A stretch of 25,774 bases of DNA from a virus. The notes beneath the pieces were generated by a model. The model saw only the letters and a program-made list of their open reading frames with translations. It was not told where the DNA came from and made no database searches. Each line of letters starts with the position of its first letter. Position 1 is the stretch's first letter. The translations under genes and the position numbers were made by a program. The stretch is taken from IMG/VR virus record IMGVR_UViG_3300036985_004816, positions 1-25,774 of that record; one strand, 5' to 3'. This document shows positions 1 through 10,800 of this stretch, in pieces.

Positions 1-1721
1 ATGTTGTAAGACAAGGAGGACTACTTCCTGACAATCAGTACAAGTACATCTTTACTAGGTGGAAAGCTGCTCCTGCAGCATGGAGAGCAACATCAGCGTA
101 TGCAATTTCTGCACCTCCGGGTGAAGGAATTGAAACCACATCATCAGATTTTAGCCAGCAAATAGAATCATCAGTAGCGTATAGTCGAGGTCGCATTACG
201 TTCACTGAAACTGGATTGCGAAATAGTACAACAGATTACAATTATGACTATCTCCTAATCTATAGAAGATGTGACACCATCTTTACCGATGGCATGCCTA
301 GATTGATAGGTATGATCCCAATTAACCTTGGGACTGCTAGTAGTTATACTGGACAAGCTGCGCAAGTATTTGATTATGCTGCCGCGTCTCCAGCACTTGT
401 GGCTGCTGACGGTTTAACATTTGATGTTAGTTGGGCAACCAACGTAGGCACATACACTATCTATGATGACGTAAAGGATACGAATATCCTATATAGCACA
501 AACATAGGTAGACAGGGTGATTTCTATCATTCCGGTAATGATCAACTTCCTACTGGACTTAGTTCAATAGCATCTCACAAGCAACGCTTGTTTGTTAGTA
601 AAGACAACGCGCTTTATGCGTCATGGCCATTAAATAAAGATAACGAATATGGTGTATATACTACTAACATCCCAAATGTACAAGATCCATTCTTAGCCGT
701 TAAGGGCGCATTGATGACCATAGGATCACAGGATGATAAAGAGAAAATTGTCAATCTGTTGTCATATGCTGGAGATGGAGTAGTAGCTGCGGGTGGAGAC
801 ACCTCAGCTGTTCTGATTGCATTTAGAGAAAATAGTATCGTCCCGATTATGGGATTTGATCCAACATCTTTTCAAGCACAACAGTTTGTACGTGAACCGG
901 GGGCTGGTTTACTTGCACCAAAAGGTATTGCATCTGTAATTGGTAAACCACTTTACGTTACAAGTTCTGGGATTAGCACAATGGCTGGAACAACAATTGA
1001 ACCAGTAAGTCTTCCACTTGAAGGTGTGTTAAATCCAAGATCGTCAGACTTTGGTCCTACTGGATCTGCTTCATATATAAGTGCTGCTGCATATTCTGGA
1101 ATCATATTACTTACACATGAACGCCGATTGTATGCGTTTGCACCTGTAGCTGGAGCAACTACATCAACATCAAATTCAGTATGTTATGTTTGGGATTCAC
1201 GTACTACAGGATGGGTTAAATGGAATTTACCAATATTTTCTGCGACTCAAACATTTGCCACATCTGCAGTAAGTTGCACGTCAACTAATGATGTTGCAGA
1301 CATGTACGTTGGTGGAAGTAATGGACAAGTTTTTAGATTAGAAGGATTTGCAGATAGGCCTACATATAGCGGTGCAAATAGTAATATTGCTTGGAAATTA
1401 CTTACTCGTCAATATGGGCAAACATATGCTGAAGGAGTAGCCTATTATGGTGTTAATAGACCACATCAATGCAACATACATTATTACAGCCCTTTGTCAA
1501 CCACGATTACGTGGAAGGTAACATCCAATAGAAATTCAACTGGGTATAGCAAGAACTATACAACTGCGGTGAATGAGGACAAAGCAATTGCGCTAAGGCA
1601 ATTACCGGTTGATTTACGTGGGTCTTGGTTACAGTTAGAGTTAACAGGGTCCGTTCAATCACGATTAGAGATTCATGCAGCGTCTATACAATCAACTGAA
1701 AGTGCAGTTAGGAGAAGTTAA
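1..1721 (+). CDS. Tail nozzle / tail tubular B-like beta-propeller protein, 5' partial
   Basis: The reading frame starting at base 3 is open from the window edge to the TAA at 1719-1721, so 572 residues are visible and the true start lies upstream. The first possible internal start, a TTG at 216, is not needed. The protein is Gly/Ser/Thr/Ala-rich with many short beta-strand-like stretches (RLFVSKDNALYASW, VLIAFRENSIVPIMGF, GKPLYVTSSGISTMAG, RRLYAFAPV, DMYVGGSNGQVFRLEG), a pattern of repeated propeller blades. No signal peptide or membrane segment is seen in the visible part. Known: podophage nozzle proteins such as T7 gp12 are beta-propellers at the tail tip and lie just upstream of the internal virion genes, as here. 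Inference: this is the nozzle or an equivalent tail hub. A receptor-binding or P22 gp10-like role is the main alternative. It overlaps the next gene by one base (TAATG). Confidence 0.6.
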   Translation, partial: VVRQGGLLPDNQYKYIFTRWKAAPAAWRATSAYAISAPPGEGIETTSSDFSQQIESSVAYSRGRITFTETGLRNSTTDYNYDYLLIYRRCDTIFTDGMPRLIGMIPINLGTASSYTGQAAQVFDYAAASPALVAADGLTFDVSWATNVGTYTIYDDVKDTNILYSTNIGRQGDFYHSGNDQLPTGLSSIASHKQRLFVSKDNALYASWPLNKDNEYGVYTTNIPNVQDPFLAVKGALMTIGSQDDKEKIVNLLSYAGDGVVAAGGDTSAVLIAFRENSIVPIMGFDPTSFQAQQFVREPGAGLLAPKGIASVIGKPLYVTSSGISTMAGTTIEPVSLPLEGVLNPRSSDFGPTGSASYISAAAYSGIILLTHERRLYAFAPVAGATTSTSNSVCYVWDSRTTGWVKWNLPIFSATQTFATSAVSCTSTNDVADMYVGGSNGQVFRLEGFADRPTYSGANSNIAWKLLTRQYGQTYAEGVAYYGVNRPHQCNIHYYSPLSTTITWKVTSNRNSTGYSKNYTTAVNEDKAIALRQLPVDLRGSWLQLELTGSVQSRLEIHAASIQSTESAVRRS

Positions 1722-2155
1722 TGCCAATTATTGGTGGACTCACAACGCCGGATAGTGCACAGACTGGTGGATCAGTTGGTCCCGGTAAAAGTAAAGCTGT
1801 AACGCGAAACATACAGACTGCTGGTAATTTTTCGCAAGCATATACACCCGCAAACTTTACTCCCATGACAATTACTGCGACTGGGAATGCGGATACTGGT
1901 CAATTAATTATTCAAGCAGATGCTGCTGCTGCAGCAGTAGTTATTACTTTACCTTCGGCATACTATGCTAAGGGACAATTTATCCATATAATAAAGATTG
2001 ATAGTACTGCAAATCAAGTATCGCTTGCTGCATTGTCTGGAGATACGGTAGTTAAGGCAGCAGCAAAAGCATGGCCAGTAGCGCAGTATGAAACAATTAC
2101 AGCTGTTGCTCAAACATCAACTACGGGAACTGGTATCTGGTTTGTATTACAGTAG
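1721..2155 (+). CDS. Small beta-rich virion protein, possible fibre/decoration domain
   Basis: This 144-aa protein starts at an ATG that shares its A with the stop of the gene before (TAATG), behind an AGGAG ribosome site. It is rich in Ala, Thr and Gly and has few charged residues. The second half (about residues 60-144) reads VVITLPSAYYAKGQFIHII, then a repeat-like ALSGDTVV, and ends in GIWFVLQ. That layout (ITLPsA..G..i.I, sgDtI, W.v near the end) recurs in small beta-sandwich domains of phage tail fibres and head decorations. The exact family is not recognised. Its place between the nozzle-like gene and the internal virion genes supports a structural role. Candidates are a fibre-like appendage, a tail tip plug or a decoration protein; none can be chosen from sequence alone. 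Confidence 0.55.
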   Translation: MPIIGGLTTPDSAQTGGSVGPGKSKAVTRNIQTAGNFSQAYTPANFTPMTITATGNADTGQLIIQADAAAAAVVITLPSAYYAKGQFIHIIKIDSTANQVSLAALSGDTVVKAAAKAWPVAQYETITAVAQTSTTGTGIWFVLQ

Positions 2156-2167
2156 GAGGAACGCATT

Positions 2168-2920
2168 ATGCCACCACAAATAGGCATCGGACTAGCATCA
2201 CAGTTTTTAGGAAACATGGCAGGTGGCGCATTTGGTAAAGTGCGCAATCCATATCAGGCAGACATTAGCAGACAGCGTGGTGCTAATCAAATGATGACTA
2301 ATATGGCACAGCAAAACTATCTTAAAAATAACACATTAGCTAATAAATCACAGGATCAAACAGAACGACTAAGGCAGAACGCCATTGAAGGCGCAATGAA
2401 TCCAGATGCCACTAACACTATGCTTAGAAGTGCTGGTGCTCAAATGGGTAATATCACTGCAAACGCAGCTCAAGCACAGGGTCGCTACAATGCTCAAGGC
2501 AATGCCCTAAACTTAGGTGGTGGAGTTACTGGTGGCATGATGACCGATAACTTCTACAACAACCCTATCTCCCAAGCTATGTCGCAGGGTGCTGTGCAGT
2601 ATGCAATGGGCGCAGATGAGAGGCGCAACAGAGCATTAGGACTAGCCGACCAAGGTTATCAATCAGCGGCTAATGCAGCCCGTGGATTCTTTGGTGATAC
2701 AACATCAGGTATTAATAACCTTACTGGTCAGTACCAAGCAGAGGGTCAAGCTGCAATGGAAAGAGACGCAGCGCTCCAAGGCAAGCGAGATCAGATCTCT
2801 GGTATGTTTGGAAACTTAGGTGGCCAATATCTTAACCAGATGAATTCCGATAGAGACTTTAAGTCGCAAGATGCGGTTCGTCAAGCTGAAGCCGATTACT
2901 ATAGAAGAAGGACTAGTTAA
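2168..2920 (+). CDS. Internal virion (ejection) protein, T7 gp14-like
   Basis: This 250-aa protein is preceded by a near-perfect ribosome site (AGGAGGA, 9 bases before the ATG). It opens with a short hydrophobic Gly/Ala segment (GIGLASQFLGNMAGGAFG, residues 5-22). Mostly helical sequence rich in Gln, Asn, Ala and Met follows, broken by Gly patches (NLGGGVTGGMM near residue 120). Known: the T7 ejectosome protein gp14 is about 196 aa, has a hydrophobic N-terminus and Gln/Ala-rich helices, and forms the outer membrane pore; its gene precedes those of gp15 and gp16. Inference: size, composition and position match, but no diagnostic motif is visible. It is tightly coupled to the next gene by TAATG. 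A scaffold or other minor capsid role is the alternative. Confidence 0.5.
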   Translation: MPPQIGIGLASQFLGNMAGGAFGKVRNPYQADISRQRGANQMMTNMAQQNYLKNNTLANKSQDQTERLRQNAIEGAMNPDATNTMLRSAGAQMGNITANAAQAQGRYNAQGNALNLGGGVTGGMMTDNFYNNPISQAMSQGAVQYAMGADERRNRALGLADQGYQSAANAARGFFGDTTSGINNLTGQYQAEGQAAMERDAALQGKRDQISGMFGNLGGQYLNQMNSDRDFKSQDAVRQAEADYYRRRTS

Positions 2921-4866
2921 TGAAAATCAACTCCGGTGGCGTTACGGGATTACTGTCTTTCCTTGATACTCTTCAGCAAGGTAAGGGTCAACGTCAACAA
3001 CAACAGCAACAATTCAGTCAAGAGAAGTTGCAGTCTGAACAACGAATGGCTGAAGGTAGACGAGCTGATGCTACATACAAGCGCGGTATTGACGCTGAAA
3101 ATCGTGGGATTGATCAGTACAACAGAGAACTTGCTGACTATAATGCCAATGCTCCCATTAGGGATTTAACACGCGCAACATCACTTTTTGATTTAAAAGC
3201 AAAGCTACCAAAAGAACGATTGCAACTCAAAACACAGTGGATGGATTTTGAAGGTAAACAAAAAGAACAACTTAAGCCTCTAATTGCTAAATTAACTGAT
3301 CGTAATCTGTCACCCGGAGCAGAAGCAATCATTAGAGGACAGATCGAGGACATTACGAGAAGCAACGCTGAAGCAAAAAAATTATTTGGTGAACACGCTC
3401 AATCGTTGAACCTTGGAGATATTTTTAGTGATTCAAAATGGGAAGCTCCAGACTTATTAAGTCTTGGTGGATTAAAACCTACTGGACAGCAACAAGGTCT
3501 ACCTACTGGTCAAGGACAAAATGTAGGTATGGACAATGCCGACATTTACAACTGGATGGATATGAAAGCTGCACCTCAAGCTCCCGGTGCTAATGCCGTT
3601 CTACCAACATCAAACAATGTGCAAGTAGGACAAGGCACAGGTATGGGTGCAGGTGTTGAAACGAATGTAGATAACACTGGTATGGCTGGAGGTATGAATG
3701 CAGGTACGGGTGCTGGTAATGTAAATCCACCACCGCCACCACCTAATGAAAAAGTACCCACAACTGGTGAGGTAAAACCACCACTTAAACCAGAGCCTAT
3801 AAAAATTCAGCCAGTAAGTACTGCTGACATTTTAGCTGGTAAACCTTACAGTATTGCAAAAGACACATCACTGACTGTCGAAGATAGAAAAGCATTACGG
3901 ACGTTAATGAAGGATAGAGGTGTCAATGATTATGAAATTGGCGCATATGATTACACACCGGCTAAATATGATCCACAGGGTGGTGCGTATACACGTCCAG
4001 ATGGAACAGTTACTAAAGTAGGGGAATTAATACCTGCGAAAATTCAATTTAATCCAATAAAGGCTACCCGCCTTGCATTGCCAATGATTGTTAACGCTAT
4101 TAAAGATTTTGCTGCAACAAATAAAGTGTCTCCGTATGAGGCACAGGTTGCACTTGGATTAGATAATCCAGCCATACAATTATTTGATGAATCTGGAGCA
4201 AATCGTTTAGCAACATTATTAGATGACAATGCAGCAGCATCTAATGTTATAAAATCTATTTATCACCGTGCTCCAGATTTATTTAACGCATCTGAAGATA
4301 GTCGTAAACGTGCAGCAACTACAGCAAGTGATTCCCTAAAAGGTGCTGAGGCACTTATGCAAGGCGTTCGTGATGATATTAAACGTGAGTTTGATAGGAA
4401 GCAGGCTGATCAGGATAGAGCTGCTAGATCTGTTGTCACTAAAGGTGATGCAGATAATGAAGTTCTCAAGGTAGCTACAGATTCAATTACTATTGCAAGA
4501 GCATCTGCAATGAAACGGCAAGCTCAATATGAAACATGGGCAAGTAAGTTGGATACAGCTACACCTGACACAGAATCTGCTATCTTGCAGGGTGTTGGAA
4601 TTATTAGTGGCAAATTACCTAGTGGTGTAACTACTGGTGAATTAGCAAATGGGTTTCGTGTTTATGCAGCGGCAGTTGATAAAGCACGAGCAGAAAAAGA
4701 TAATTATAAATTAAAAGGTACCGTAGAGTCATTTCAAACCATGCAAAAAGGCATGAATGAAATTACAATATCTGCAGGCAAAAAGTTGCAAGCATCTCGA
4801 TTTTATAAAAATGCAACACCAGTGTTGCAAAAAGTACTTGATTCCATCGCAGTGAAAGTAGAATAG
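2920..4866 (+). CDS. Internal virion protein, T7 gp15-like, with Gln run and Pro/Gly linker
   Basis: This 648-aa protein starts at an ATG overlapping the previous stop by one base, with AGAAGG upstream. Three parts can be seen. Residues about 20-165 are a charged helical region opening with a glutamine run (Gln 24 and 26-31). Residues about 185-290 are a low-complexity, probably disordered linker rich in Gly, Asn, Met and Val, ending in six prolines (270-275). Residues about 295-648 are predominantly helical and rich in Ala, Lys and Asp. No enzyme motif, signal peptide or clear membrane helix is seen. Known: T7 gp15 is a 747-aa helical protein between gp14 and gp16 that forms the periplasmic tube. 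Position and character support an equivalent role, but sequence homology is not shown. The linker splits it unlike T7 gp15. Confidence 0.5.
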   Translation: MKINSGGVTGLLSFLDTLQQGKGQRQQQQQQFSQEKLQSEQRMAEGRRADATYKRGIDAENRGIDQYNRELADYNANAPIRDLTRATSLFDLKAKLPKERLQLKTQWMDFEGKQKEQLKPLIAKLTDRNLSPGAEAIIRGQIEDITRSNAEAKKLFGEHAQSLNLGDIFSDSKWEAPDLLSLGGLKPTGQQQGLPTGQGQNVGMDNADIYNWMDMKAAPQAPGANAVLPTSNNVQVGQGTGMGAGVETNVDNTGMAGGMNAGTGAGNVNPPPPPPNEKVPTTGEVKPPLKPEPIKIQPVSTADILAGKPYSIAKDTSLTVEDRKALRTLMKDRGVNDYEIGAYDYTPAKYDPQGGAYTRPDGTVTKVGELIPAKIQFNPIKATRLALPMIVNAIKDFAATNKVSPYEAQVALGLDNPAIQLFDESGANRLATLLDDNAAASNVIKSIYHRAPDLFNASEDSRKRAATTASDSLKGAEALMQGVRDDIKREFDRKQADQDRAARSVVTKGDADNEVLKVATDSITIARASAMKRQAQYETWASKLDTATPDTESAILQGVGIISGKLPSGVTTGELANGFRVYAAAVDKARAEKDNYKLKGTVESFQTMQKGMNEITISAGKKLQASRFYKNATPVLQKVLDSIAVKVE

Positions 4867-4876
4867 GCAGATATTT

Positions 4877-7800
4877 ATGCAAGGATCAATCTTACGTTAT
4901 AACCCACGTACCAACAGATACGAAAATGTAAAAGTTGAACGACCTGAAAGCAAATCTGTTGCTTCAAAACGCGAGGAGTTACTTCGTAAGAGAAAGAAAC
5001 TTACTGACGCAATGCAGTCTAGGTCTTTGTCTGGGCCAAGTTATACTGTTGCGGTCAAAGATATTGACAATCAAATAGCAGAAGAAAACGCAAAGGCGCG
5101 TAAGGTTCGAACTGAATTTGTAGAGCCACTTAAAAAGAAATTAAACGAAAACAATCCTGAAGTTGTAGGTAAGGAAACCTTAAATAACATCAACTATGCT
5201 TATCGTTCTGGTTTCATCAAGCCATCAGAATACGATGAATTAACATCTAAGTATAAATCCCTTACAGAGAATCTATCAAAGATCAAAGTCACTGATCCCG
5301 GTACAGAACAACAAGTACCGGCTAGTAAATTAATGATGGGTGGTCAATTTAGAAGTGATGCATCTGTCTCTGATATTGAAGCTGAATCTGCTGATGAAAA
5401 GACAAATTTAGCAGGTGGCATAACAAGGCAACGGCAACGCGGTGATGACACAGCACTCAATACAATAGGTGGCACATTTGCTTCTACTGCTGGAACGCTT
5501 AGTGGATTAGCCTCATCGTTTAGATTGCGTGATAGTCGTGGCGTAGGATCTGGTGAAGAAGAAGAGTTCTCACCAATGGCCGATGCTTATGCAAAAGAAC
5601 AACAACGCATTGCTAAAGTTGAAGAAAAACGCGCTCGTGGTGAATACAAACCATGGGAAGATATTAGTGCTGAATCCGAACCAAACTATTTACTTGGTTT
5701 AGGAGCAGGAGCAGAACAAGGCGCACAGCAATTTACAATGCTTGCACCACAAATTGGCAACAGAATGTTCGGAGTCAAGGACCAAGACTACGAAGAAGCC
5801 TACATGAAAAAGTTTGGTGACGTTAATGATAAGACCTATCAAGTAGGACGTCACTATGGTGAGCAGATGGCTGCTCAATCAGTATCACTAGCTGGATCTA
5901 TTCCTGTTATGCAAGCCTACGGACAACTAGCTATGAAGTTAGCTGCTCCATTTGCAAGAACAGCAGGAGCACTAAATGTAGCTCGCACCGCTGGCATGCT
6001 GACACCTACAGTTCTTGGTGCTGCCAGTACTATAGCTGGACCTAATACTACAACAGGAAGAGCACTTGGAATCGCTGGAGATCCAATCAATACATATTTA
6101 GAGTCATTACAGCCTGAAGAAGAAAAGGCAGCCAGAGCTGCAATTATGGCAAACGACCCATCATTAGCATGGAGTCAAACAGGTATGAGTTTGGCTTTAT
6201 TTAGTGGTCAAACGGGTCGTGTATATAAAGATGCCAGACAACTATACAAGATGGTTAAGGAAGCAAATAAGACCGTCAAGGCTGGTGGTACTAGTCCATT
6301 GCGTGATCTTGGAAGTAAGACTGCTGCTGAATACATGCAGTTGTCTAATGAGGTAATACCAGATCTATCATTTGGTGTCACTAACTTAATTCAACCTGTT
6401 GCGCAAGCCATCTCATCTAAGTTCAATAAAGATGTTCAAGCGCCATCTGAGGGTGATTACATTCGGTCATTGGCTATGGCTTTTGGTGCAATGCGTCCAT
6501 CTGGCAAATTAAGTAATCTATTTAGATCTGAGTTTCGCGGCAAGGATATCTATGCAGGTAGTAACGCAAAGTCTTATTCCCAACTAGAGGCACGTAACAT
6601 TGTTGAGAATGGCGACACGTTTATCAAGTTAGCCAATGATAGATTCAAATCTTCTTTTGGCGGACAAGATGGCAACACCGATGATTTAAAACGTGTTGTA
6701 AGTTATCTGCGCAAATTAGCTGCAGAACAATTTGTTGCCGACAGACAAACTCCGGGCACTGCTTGGAATAGTCCATCTGCAATTTTCGCTGAAATGATGT
6801 CTGGTCGAAATGCTAATCAAGAAACTGTTGATGCTGCATTGCAATTGGTCCGAGCAAAAGGCGATGCAACTCCAGTAGAACCAACAAGCAAGTTGATGAT
6901 GCTGCCGATTAATGAGTCACTTTATCCAACTACTGCAGTTGGAAAGAAGCGACAAATAGCTGCTCTTGCTAAAGAGATAGAACCACAAATGCGTGTTTCT
7001 ATGGGTGCAGATATTCCTGAAGCTCGTGACGCAACTGAACTAACTGATCTTGAAAGCGGTGCAGTACAGTCTAAAAACTTCTATGGTGTCAAATTAAATA
7101 CAAGTGAAGGCGGAAAGCAAGAGTATTTGATTTACAACAAGACGTTTACGGATGTTATTAAAACAGAGCTTTCTGATTTTGCGGATGTCCAAATCATTGA
7201 CGCAAAAGATGTTTCTCGATTACGAGGCATTGGTCGCACAGATAACCTTATCAAGTTTGCTAAAGATGAACTTGATTTATCTCAAGGCTCAATGTCATAT
7301 AGATCACCAATGGGTTTATCAGTTGTCGTTGGTATAACCAATCGTGGTGGAGTAACAGTTAAGACTAGGGTTAACGGCGAAGATATTGTGCGGACAATGT
7401 CTTACAAAGAGTTTGCTGCAGATATGCCTCGTGGCAATAACGATGTTAAAGATTCAGTCAGGCAGTCTATTGAAGCACTTGGCATTAGTCCCGACACAGA
7501 ACTTACTGATAGAAGTTATCCAATCTCAGGGGATAAGGATACATTTCCAACTGAGATTAATCTCGGTAAAGACCAAACAACTAGCGAGCAAATTAAAACT
7601 GTTGGTCGATTAATTAGTATTGAAAATCTGTTAAACCCAACTGGCATTTATCAACTTCCTGATGGATCTGTTATTACACAAGGTATTCCTAGAGGTGCCG
7701 ATCAAACTGTATACGAACCTATTTCTGAACAAGATTTATTGTCAGGTTCGTATGCATCTAAGTTGTCAATGGTTGAACAGGTTGACGCAATCGTAAGTGG

Positions 7801-10800
7801 TGATTCTAAATCTATAGAAATGCCTATGGATCACCTAGGTACAACAACTAAAGTAATTTTAAATGCCGAACAGATAACAAAACTAGGTGAGATATCTCGT
7901 TCTGACATGAGTGATGATGCTAAAGAATTGGCTATTGCTCAAGTTGTTTCTGATTACCTTGCCGACACTTCTGCTGAGAGTGGATTTATTGGTCGAGTTG
8001 CTAATGGTGAATTAGTCTATGACACCAAAGCTCGTGTCGGTGACATGGTTTATGCTCGCATCGGTGACAATATCAATCCTGAGAAAGAAGCACTGGTTGT
8101 TGACGCACGTGACGGTATGGTTACCGTTAAATCACTTGATGACCCTGAAGGTGTTTCATATACTTTAAGCGCAAACGACGTTGTCTTAAATTCTGCTCGT
8201 GATGATTACAAGTTAGATCAAAGATCTTCTGGCTTTACACCTAGTGAAGGCACACCTGAATTACGTCCATTAGTAAGAACACTTACAGATGAAGAAAATG
8301 CAGCAGCATATACAAGATGGCGCGACACACAAAAAGCATGGGAGCGAATTAAAGCTTCAACACCTGAAGATATTAATGACGTACTACTTGATGTACTACT
8401 TAACGGCACTGCCCCAATTACTCAGATACAAGAAGCTTTAGTATCTTTCTCATTACAGCATGGCATTATTGACACAATGGGCGCTATCTATAATGCGCTT
8501 GATAATGTCACTAGACCTAACAGTGATGTGAACTACGGTGCAATTACTCGCGTAGCAAAGATGTTTGCAGGAGACGGATTTGAAGTAACGCTTAATCAAA
8601 TACATCAACACTTAGATTCACTTGGTATTATGTCAGACGCTTTTGCTTCTGCTAATGCTCGTGTGCCAAATGCATATAGTCGTACCGCTAGACCACGTGT
8701 GTTTCAGATGGCGCATCAAATTAATTTACTTCTTGGGAGACCTTCTCAATCTAAAACAGATGCTGCTTTATATAGAGCTGCAGCCAAAGCATTGCGACTC
8801 AATGAAGGTGAACTTGCTGATTTGAATATGGCAAAGGTAATCAGTTTATCTAAGCTAATGCGTTCTATTTCAGGCCAAGCGTTTTACCATATGTCTACAC
8901 AGTGGCATATTGATTCCATTGCTGGTTTGAAAGTTGAAGCTCAAGTAAGTTTAGGTAGAGCTATTTACTCTGCACGTGACGAGGCAATTCGTGTTGCTGT
9001 TAAAGATAGTAATCTTCCAGATTCATTAGTTGATTTTTGGAAAAATGAAACTAGCTACAACAAAGCAAAGAAGGATGCAAAAGAATACGTCAATGCATTT
9101 GGCGAGAAGGCTCTTGAAGAACTTCACGCTCTTGGGTTAGAGTTCTTTTATTATCAGGCATCTACTGCTGATCAACGTGCTACTGTTAGACTCAATTCAC
9201 TTAACCCAGAAGCATCAATTGAGTTTGCTAAAAAAGCGGCTGGATATATTGCCAAGGACTTGCAAGTCAATATCATAAGGACTGAGACTAATGCTAAGTT
9301 AAAAGATGGCACATTCATGTCTTATGGAAAAGATGGAACTCCAGATGGCACAAACACATTAGCGTTTTTAAATATGATTTCCTCTTCCGAGTCAAATCGG
9401 CAGATGGTTATTCAAACAATCAACAGCTCTGATGTTGATGCTGAAACAAAAACGAAGTACATCGATTCGATCAAAGACTTATTACAGCAAGTCGATGAAT
9501 TGAATCCTGCACAAAAAATTAATTACGAAGCAACAACAGATGCCACTGGCAAGACAACTTCTATTACAGAAACAACTGGAGAAGTAAAGTCTATCGAAAA
9601 AGAAATTGATGATCATGTAACAACACGATCGATGCAGTTACTTGCTGATGCAATGGGCATTCCGTCTGATGAATTAATGGAAGGTATGCGCAACACAAAC
9701 GTTGAAGCAATCCATTCAGCCATTAAACAATTAACTAAAGATGTCGCTGGTCAGAAAACAGCATTTTTAGAATACCTGTCATCAAGACCTGACATGGTTG
9801 CAGCTAAGTTAGCTTATGCACAAGCAAAGGCTATGGATAAAAACGCTGATGGTAAAGAAGAACAATTAAAAAGTGCTGGTGCAGAAATCTCTAGAATTCG
9901 CAGTGAGGTCTTTAATGATTTTGCCAATCAGAGAATGGGTTTAGTTAGAACCCTTGAAAAGATTAGCGACGCATTAAATTACTTATCACCTGATGACGCA
10001 CCACCAACTGATATTGGTAATTTGACATTAGTTAAAGCATTCAAAGACAAGTTGGAGTTGTTAATTAACAGTGCTGTTAATTCTTATGGAGAAGCGAAGT
10101 CTTTTTATACTGAATCAGGAAAGCTTGCACGAGAAACAGTAAAAGGCAGGACTGTAGCGTCTGTACCAACACAAGGATTAGGATTACTTGATGATTCAGG
10201 TACATCCTTAAATACAAATGAATTTGCAAGACGGAAAGTGCAATTACAAGACACATTGGCTGATACTGAAGAACACATTGAAAGCATTAACGCGCAAATT
10301 GCAAAAGCCAATCAAGAAAACAATTTAGCATTAGTCTCTAAACTAGAAGACATAAAAGCATTATTTGAATCTGGAGCATTTGAAAGTGAAGCACTAGACG
10401 AAGCTCAAGAAGAATCTGGACTACTTGGAATTTTCAGCAAAGATGTAAATGCCTTATTGAGAGAGGCATCTGCATTTGATTTAGGTGGAATGTTTAAATC
10501 AATTTACGATGTTGATGATCAAGTATTTAATTACCTGCAAAGCATGTTATCTGCTGGTGTAACTGATTTATATAGAACCAATTCTGAATTTAAAACTCAA
10601 TGGAAATCTATTTCCGTGCAAATGGCTACAACTGCCGCAACCATGGAAGGGTCTAATGCTGCAGCAAGAGCAAGAGTAGCAGAGACTGCCGAGTTCTTAA
10701 CTGAGCCTGTTAACGTAGATGCATCTGGAAGAATTACACTTCAAGGATTATCTGCTGACTCAAAAGAATTAAGACCAGATGTTGCATCGCAACTAGGCGG

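Noticed and set aside
2980-3015. CAA-rich repeat as a possible iteron or slippage site
   Set aside because: It simply encodes the glutamine run of the gp15-like protein in frame and has no regular spacing.
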